Shown here: piece by piece, positions 59,287 to 64,000 of the stretch | Position numbering within the stretch: position 1 is the stretch's first letter | Layout: each line of letters begins with the position of its first letter | Notes under the pieces: model-generated | The model's input: only the letters and a program-made list of their open reading frames with translations | Database searches by the model: none | What the model was told of the DNA's origin: nothing | Assembly: GCF_000015565.1 (NCBI RefSeq) | Contig: NC_008786.1 | Span: 310,001 to 374,000, forward strand | Direction: 5' to 3' | DNA length: 64,000 nt | Source: Verminephrobacter eiseniae EF01-2 | GTDB taxonomy: Bacteria; Pseudomonadota; Gammaproteobacteria; Burkholderiales; Burkholderiaceae_C | Program-made: the position numbers and the translations under genes

Positions 59287-61116
59287 ATGCCTGCGACCAT
59301 GAAAGAAATCATGTCCGACACCTCTTTGGTGCAGCGCGACTTTGCGCCTGTGCAAACTACTCCCTCGCCTGCGCAAACCACTCCCTCGCCTGTGCAAACT
59401 GCCTCCTCGCCTGCGCCAACCACTTCCGCGCCCGTGCAAATTGCTTGCGCGCCTGCACCCATGACTCCCGCCCCTGCGCCAACCCCCTCTGCTGCCGATG
59501 ACGCCGCGCCGAACGGCTTTATCGAGATGGGCCTGGCGCCCGAGTTGGTGCGGGCCGTGGCCGACCTGGGCTACACCGGGCCCACCATCGTGCAGCGCAA
59601 AGCCATTCCGCTGGCCATGGGCGCGGGCCATGGCGCCACCCGATTCATTGATCTGATGGTGTCCAGCCAGACCGGCAGCGGCAAGACAGCGGCCTATTTG
59701 CTGCCGCTGCTGCACACGCTGATCGGCCAGCAGGCCCAGGTCCAGGCCCAAGAGCGCGCGGCCCTGGAGCGCGCCGCAGCAGACGCGGCAACCCGCGACG
59801 CACCGGCGCCGAAGCGGCCCAAGCGCAAAGACCCCATGCACACGCGCCATTTCAAGGCCGCCACCCCGGGGGCATTGATCCTGTGCCCGACACGCGAGTT
59901 GGCGCAGCAAGTGGCGCATGATGCGATTGACTTGGCCAGGCATTGCCGTGGCCTGCGCGTGGCCAATGTGGTCGGCGGCATGCCTTACCAGATGCAGATT
60001 GCCAAGTTGCAGAACGCCAGCCTGGTGGTGGCCACCCCCGGGCGCCTGCTGGACTTGCAGCGCTCGATGCAGATCAAGCTCGACAAGGTGCAGTTCCTGG
60101 TGGTCGACGAAGCCGACCGCATGCTCGATCTGGGTTTCTCGGACGATCTGGCCGAGATCAACCAACTGACCAGCCAGCGCCAGCAGACCATGATGTTCAG
60201 CGCCACTTTCGCCCCCCGCATCCAGCAACTGGCGCTGCGCGTGATGCACGATGGCGGTTCGTCGGTGCAAAAGCTGACCATCGATTCGCCGCAAGAAAAG
60301 CACGCCAACATCCGGCAGATGCTGTACTGGGCCGACAACGCCCAGCACAAGCGCAAGCTGCTCGACCACTGGCTGCGCGACACCCAGATCAACCAGGCCA
60401 TCGTGTTCGCCAGCACCCAGGTGGAGTGCGATGCCCTGGCGGGCGAACTGCAACAGGCCGGCTTCTCGGCAGTGGCACTGCATGGCGCACTGAACCAGGG
60501 TCTGCGCAACCGCCGCCTGACGGCGTTGCGCGACGGCCAGGTGCAGATTCTGGTGGCCACCGACGTGGCCGCGCGCGGCATCGACGTGCCCACGATCACC
60601 CATGTGTTCAATTTCGGTCTGCCGATGAAGGCCGAGGACTACACCCACCGCATTGGCCGCACCGGCCGCGCGGGCCGCGATGGCCTGGCCATCAGCTTTG
60701 CCGAGTTCCGCGACCGGCGCAAGATTCACGACATCGAGTCGTTCAGCCGCCAGTCATTCAAGGCCGAGGTGATTCCCGGCCTGGAGCCTGCGCAACGCCC
60801 GCCCCAGGCCCCGCGCAGCGCCGACTTTGGCGGCCGGGGTCGCCCGGGGGGTTACGAGCGCGATGGCCGCGAGCGCAGGTTCGGCGGCCCGGCCCGTGGC
60901 GACGACCGTGGCTTTGCGCCCCGCCGTGAGGCGCAGGGCCATGGCCGCAAGCCCGGTTTTGGCGACGCCGGCCGCAGCGGCTTTGCTCCCCGTGGCGCTG
61001 TCGGCGCTGCCGCCGGCGCGGCGCGCAAGCCCGGCTTTGCCCGGCCGGCAGGCGGTGGCGGCAAGCCCTTCGTGGCGCATGAGGCGCGCAGGCGCACGGC
61101 ACGCCCGGAGCGTTGA
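59287..61116 (+). CDS. DEAD-box RNA helicase (RhlE-like)
   Basis: 609 residues from the first ATG; ATGs at 59299 and 59311 are alternatives, the last preceded by AAAGAA. A low-complexity Pro/Thr/Ala-rich N-terminus made of degenerate SPVQT repeats (residues about 20-70) is followed by the helicase core: Q motif, SSQTGSGKTAAY, PTRELAQQ, TPGRLLD, DEAD (VVDEADRMLDLGF), SAT, and C-terminal ATDVAARGIDVP and HRIGRTGRAGR. An unusual basic insert lies between motifs I and Ia (about 155-185). The tail is Arg/Gly-rich and probably binds RNA. Role: ribosome assembly or RNA decay, often cold-related. Confidence 0.94.
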   Translation: MPATMKEIMSDTSLVQRDFAPVQTTPSPAQTTPSPVQTASSPAPTTSAPVQIACAPAPMTPAPAPTPSAADDAAPNGFIEMGLAPELVRAVADLGYTGPTIVQRKAIPLAMGAGHGATRFIDLMVSSQTGSGKTAAYLLPLLHTLIGQQAQVQAQERAALERAAADAATRDAPAPKRPKRKDPMHTRHFKAATPGALILCPTRELAQQVAHDAIDLARHCRGLRVANVVGGMPYQMQIAKLQNASLVVATPGRLLDLQRSMQIKLDKVQFLVVDEADRMLDLGFSDDLAEINQLTSQRQQTMMFSATFAPRIQQLALRVMHDGGSSVQKLTIDSPQEKHANIRQMLYWADNAQHKRKLLDHWLRDTQINQAIVFASTQVECDALAGELQQAGFSAVALHGALNQGLRNRRLTALRDGQVQILVATDVAARGIDVPTITHVFNFGLPMKAEDYTHRIGRTGRAGRDGLAISFAEFRDRRKIHDIESFSRQSFKAEVIPGLEPAQRPPQAPRSADFGGRGRPGGYERDGRERRFGGPARGDDRGFAPRREAQGHGRKPGFGDAGRSGFAPRGAVGAAAGAARKPGFARPAGGGGKPFVAHEARRRTARPER

Positions 61117-61173
61117 TTGCGCGGGCGGCCCGCGCATCGATCGCGTTCGGCGGCCCGCGCGCATCGATCGCGC

Positions 61174-62253
61174 TCAGCGGCCCTGCTGCTGCGGTTGCGC
61201 CGCCGCGCGCAGCCGCCCCACCACGCCGGAGGGGAAGTAGTACACCGACACGACGAACAGCAGGCCCAGCCAGAGCAGCCAGCGGTCCGGCGACAGCAAT
61301 GCCGACAGCCAGGGCAGCCGGGATGCGGCCTCGCTGCCCAGACGCAGCAGGTCTTGCAGGTAGCTTTGCGCCGCCAGAAAGAGCACGCTGCCGATGACCG
61401 GACCGTAGATCGTGCCCATGCCGCCGATCACCACGATCAGCAGGCAGTCGATCATGATCTCGAAACTCAGCGACACGTCCGGCCCGTTGTAGCGCAGCCA
61501 GAGCGCCAGCATGGCCCCTGCCATGGTGGCAAACAGGGCCGACAGCACGCTCGACAGCGTGCGGTAGAGCACCACGCGGTAGCCGATGGCTTCGGCGCGG
61601 AACTCGTTCTCGCGGATGGCTTGCAGCACGCGGCCGAACGGCGAGTTCACAATGCGCAGCAGCGCCAGCACCAGCACCAAGGCGCTGGCGAACAGCAGGT
61701 AATAGCACAGCAGCCGGCCATCGAGCGCGACGCCCGGAAAGGGCTGCCCGAAAAACTCGAAATCGGGCGAAAGGAGCGCGGGCAGATTGAACGTCAGCCC
61801 GTCTTCACCGCCGGTGATGTCCGGCAACTGCGAGGCCAGCGTCTGGAACGCCGAGGCCACGGCCAACGTGATCATCGCAAAGAAGATGGCGCGCACCCTG
61901 AGCGAGAACAGCCCCATCGCCAGCGACAGCAGCAGTGACAGCAGCAGCGCGCCGCCCAACCCCAGCGCCAGCGCCGGCCAGGTAGGCCCCAGGCGCGTGC
62001 TGGCCACGGCGATGCCGTAGGCCCCGATGCCAAAGAACATGGTGTGCGCAAAGCTGACGATGCCGGTGTAGCCCAGCAGCAGGTCGAAACTGGCCACCAG
62101 CACCACGAAGACCAGCACCTTGGCCGCCACCGACAGGGCCTTGACCCCGGGCAACAGAAAGGGCGCCAACGCCAGGCCCAGCAAGACCGCGATCAGGATC
62201 ACCGCCAGCGGCTTGCTGCGCGGGTAGTCGTTCGACACGAGACGATCAAGCAC
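61174..62253 (-). CDS. livM: LIV-type ABC transporter permease LivM (third system)
   Basis: 359-residue permease with the LivM signature FDLLLGYTGIVSFAHTMFFGIGAYG and SPFGRVLQAIRENEFRAEAIGY. Start chosen at the GTG at 62253 with AGGAG 7 nt upstream. The open frame extends to 62277 inside the MITE-like element, where an ATG is also available. That element lies between this gene and livH and adds distance to what is normally a tight gene pair. GC content and motifs indicate a functional protein. Confidence 0.92.
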   Translation of the reverse strand: MLDRLVSNDYPRSKPLAVILIAVLLGLALAPFLLPGVKALSVAAKVLVFVVLVASFDLLLGYTGIVSFAHTMFFGIGAYGIAVASTRLGPTWPALALGLGGALLLSLLLSLAMGLFSLRVRAIFFAMITLAVASAFQTLASQLPDITGGEDGLTFNLPALLSPDFEFFGQPFPGVALDGRLLCYYLLFASALVLVLALLRIVNSPFGRVLQAIRENEFRAEAIGYRVVLYRTLSSVLSALFATMAGAMLALWLRYNGPDVSLSFEIMIDCLLIVVIGGMGTIYGPVIGSVLFLAAQSYLQDLLRLGSEAASRLPWLSALLSPDRWLLWLGLLFVVSVYYFPSGVVGRLRAAAQPQQQGR

Positions 62254-62266
62254 GGGTTGCTCCTGG

Positions 62267-62424
62267 TGTCGCGTCACCGATCATCTGTCGGTCCGCGCTG
62301 GCCATCGAAACGCATCGCGGCGTTGCATCGCTGGCCAATACGCTCGATATCGGCTGCGCGCTGCGCCTTGCGCTGCGCTCCGATGGCTGCGCGCAGCCTG
62401 CGACATCTGATCGGTGACGCGACA
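62267..62424. repeat. 158-bp palindromic MITE-like element between livH and livM
   Basis: Same length and termini as the copies at 46645 and 58167 but in the opposite orientation and more diverged in the centre. Flanks are CTGG and TTGG. It is followed by a small inverted repeat ATTGGCGC/GCGCCAAT (about 62424-62445). Confidence 0.85.
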
Positions 62425-62458
62425 TTGGCGCACCGCCGCGCCAATGACTGCGGACGAC

Positions 62459-62588
62459 ACGGCGCCTTGCGCGCCAGGCAGGCGTTGCCAATCCCCGCGA
62501 CATACGGCAGGCAGCGCGGGGATTTTCGCCTTGCCCTGACACGAAACGCATTGATTTCATTTTGTGCAGCCATTTGCCGGACGGCACG
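62459..62588. repeat. Intergenic repeat B, copy 2
   Basis: About 130 bp matching 26263-26402 in order and orientation of its blocks. It abuts the livH stop codon, so together with the MITE-like element it fills the whole livH-livM gap (62254-62588). Confidence 0.6.
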
Positions 62589-63572
62589 TCAGCGGTTGAC
62601 CACCGGGTACAGGCCCTGCGGGCGCCACAGCAGGATGGCCGCCATCAGCGCGATGTTGGAAAACAGCGCCACCTTCGGCGCCAGAAAACCGGTGTAGTTG
62701 GCCACCAGGCCCACCAGCAGCGCGCCGATCAGCGCCCCGCCAGTCGCGCCCAGGCCACCGATGATGATCACGATGAAGATCAGCACATTCACCTGCGTGC
62801 CCATTTGCGGCACCAGGTATTGCTGGTACAGGCCCCACATCACGCCGCCCAGGCCGGCCAGCGCCGAGCCGAGCACGAACACCGCGACGAACAGGCGGCG
62901 GATGCGGTAGCCCAGCGCCTCGACCATCTCGCGGTCCTGCACGCCGGCGCGGATCAGCAGGCCGAGCTTGGTGCGCGCCAGCATCCAGGCCAGCGCGCCG
63001 AACACCAGCAGGCCCACGGCCACGGCGACCAGGCGGTATTTCTCGATCGCGGCGTCGCCCATCAGCAGCGCGCCGCGCAGGCCCTCGGGCAGCGGCAGCG
63101 GAATCTGCGCCGGGCCCCAGATGAGCTTGATCAGTTCTTCGCCAATGATCATGCCGCCCATGGTGATCAGGATCTGCTTGAGATGCTGGCCGTACACCGG
63201 CCGCACGATGCAGCGCTCGAACGCCAGGCCCACGGCGGCGGCCACCGCCATGGCCACCAGCATCGCGGACAGCACCGCGACCAGGTTGCGCCAGAGTTGC
63301 TCCGAGCCGGTCCAGTCGCCCATCGCGCCCAACACCGTGCTGGCGATGAAAGCGCCCAGCGTGATGAACAGGCCGTGGCCGAAGTTGAGCACATCCATCA
63401 GGCCGAAAACCAGCGTCAGGCCCGAGGCGATGATGAAGATGATCATGCCCATCGCCAGCCCGGCCACCGTGAGCGTGAGCCAGGTGCCGGGCGAGCCGAT
63501 CAGCGGCAGCACCAGCAGGGCCAGCGCCGGCACCAGCGCCAGCGGCGCCCAGTCACGGTCGCGCAGGGCCAT
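62589..63572 (-). CDS. livH: LIV-type ABC transporter permease LivH (third system)
   Basis: 327-residue permease. GMIIFIIASGLTLVFGLMDVLNFGHGLFITLGAF is the LivH block (given in part) and LLWRPQGLYPVVNR the C-terminus. Longer N-terminus than the other two LivH proteins, with an extra hydrophobic segment (residues about 10-28). Lies between a partial livF gene 106 bp upstream and livM downstream. Confidence 0.93.
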   Translation of the reverse strand: MALRDRDWAPLALVPALALLVLPLIGSPGTWLTLTVAGLAMGMIIFIIASGLTLVFGLMDVLNFGHGLFITLGAFIASTVLGAMGDWTGSEQLWRNLVAVLSAMLVAMAVAAAVGLAFERCIVRPVYGQHLKQILITMGGMIIGEELIKLIWGPAQIPLPLPEGLRGALLMGDAAIEKYRLVAVAVGLLVFGALAWMLARTKLGLLIRAGVQDREMVEALGYRIRRLFVAVFVLGSALAGLGGVMWGLYQQYLVPQMGTQVNVLIFIVIIIGGLGATGGALIGALLVGLVANYTGFLAPKVALFSNIALMAAILLWRPQGLYPVVNR

Positions 63573-63677
63573 GGTGCTGTCCTCGTTGCGTGCCCGTCGC
63601 AGGCGCCCTGGCTGCCATGCCCTCGATGGCCAAAAGCAAAAGCAAATCGGGCGCCACAGGCCGGAAAGACCGGAGGC

Positions 63678-64000
63678 TCATAGCGCCAACCCGAGCAGCG
63701 CGCGCTGCAGCGCCGCGTCCTGCGCCAGCGCGGCCATGCTGCCCGCATGCACCACGCGGCCGTTGTCCATCACGGCCACGCTGTCGCCGAGCCGCTGCGC
63801 AAAGTGCAGGTTCTGCTCGACGAGCAAGATGGCAACGCCACTGCTCCTGAGCTGCACCAGGGCCTCGATCATGCGGTCGATGATGGCGGGCGCCAGGCCC
63901 TTGCCAGGCTCGTCCAGGAGCAGCAGCGCGCGCGGCTCGACGATGGCGCGGCCCACGGCCAGCATCTGCTTTTGCCCGCCCGAGAGCTTGCCCGCCGGGT
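63678..64000 (-). CDS. livF: LIV-type ABC transporter ATPase LivF (third system), 5' end outside the window
   Basis: The last 107 codons of a LivF-type ATPase: signature LSGGQKQMLAVGRAI, Walker B LLLLDEPGKGLAP and switch region ILLVEQNLHFAQ. The frame is open to the window edge, so Walker A and the start are missing. Order livF-livH-livM with no livG or binding protein in view means the rest of the system lies further along. Confidence 0.92.
   Translation of the reverse strand, partial: PAGKLSGGQKQMLAVGRAIVEPRALLLLDEPGKGLAPAIIDRMIEALVQLRSSGVAILLVEQNLHFAQRLGDSVAVMDNGRVVHAGSMAALAQDAALQRALLGLAL

Overview
The window is a GC-rich chromosomal segment from a betaproteobacterium, most likely order Burkholderiales, family Comamonadaceae. 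Grounds for this are the uvrA / MFS / ssb neighbourhood, the rsgA-phhB-M48 peptidase-orn block, Bordetella-type TctC receptors, Porin_4-type porins and many LIV-type ABC transporters. The heavy load of insertion sequences and short repeats resembles IS-rich members such as Verminephrobacter, but the genus is an inference. No rRNA, tRNA or CRISPR array was seen.

Layout. 1-1281: 3' part of an ABC-F ATPase gene. 1539-5015: one AAA-ATPase/TOPRIM gene (probable phage-defence nuclease) split by a 1,620-bp IS5-type element with a 6-bp target duplication; removing the element restores a 616-codon frame. 5385-6293: VOC protein. 6301-7497 and 18162-19358: two almost identical IS110-family elements, each with a ~220-nt leader that folds like a bridge RNA. 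7548-10586: uvrA. 10729-21630: a one-directional catabolic island (CoA transferase, HMG-CoA lyase-like, LIV-type ABC transporter with fused LivM-LivG, GMC oxidoreductase, LysR) lying between uvrA and the MFS-ssb pair. 24157-31384: mnmA, a LysR divergent from a GalD/PrpF isomerase, TctC receptor, porin and thiolase. 31513-33210: ilvA. 33477-39494: a 2,005-residue tandem UvrA paralogue. 39561-44317: SMP-30, carotenoid-oxygenase remnant, DctA-type carrier, SDR and GNAT, with two copies of a ~390-bp intergenic repeat. 44723-53395: an IclR-controlled operon for a second LIV-type transporter with SDR, polysaccharide-deacetylase-like and amidase genes. 53718-61116: housekeeping block (Nudix, CobD/CbiB-like, rsgA, phhB, M48 peptidase, orn, DEAD-box helicase). 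61174-64000: part of a third LIV-type transporter.

How it works together. Much of the segment is scavenging capacity: three amino-acid/amide-type ABC importers, a DctA carrier, a TctC receptor and a porin, next to enzymes that could activate or hydrolyse imported acids and amides. This capacity is interleaved with mobile DNA. The IS110 copies sit at the same offset just before the start codons of two unrelated genes and supply their Shine-Dalgarno sequences. A 158-bp palindromic MITE-like element occurs three times in full and once in part, once in frame inside a coding region. The best candidate for a little-described system is the IS110 element with its complete guide-RNA logic readable from sequence: donor guides match the element's own ends and a CT core is shared by both ends and both targets.
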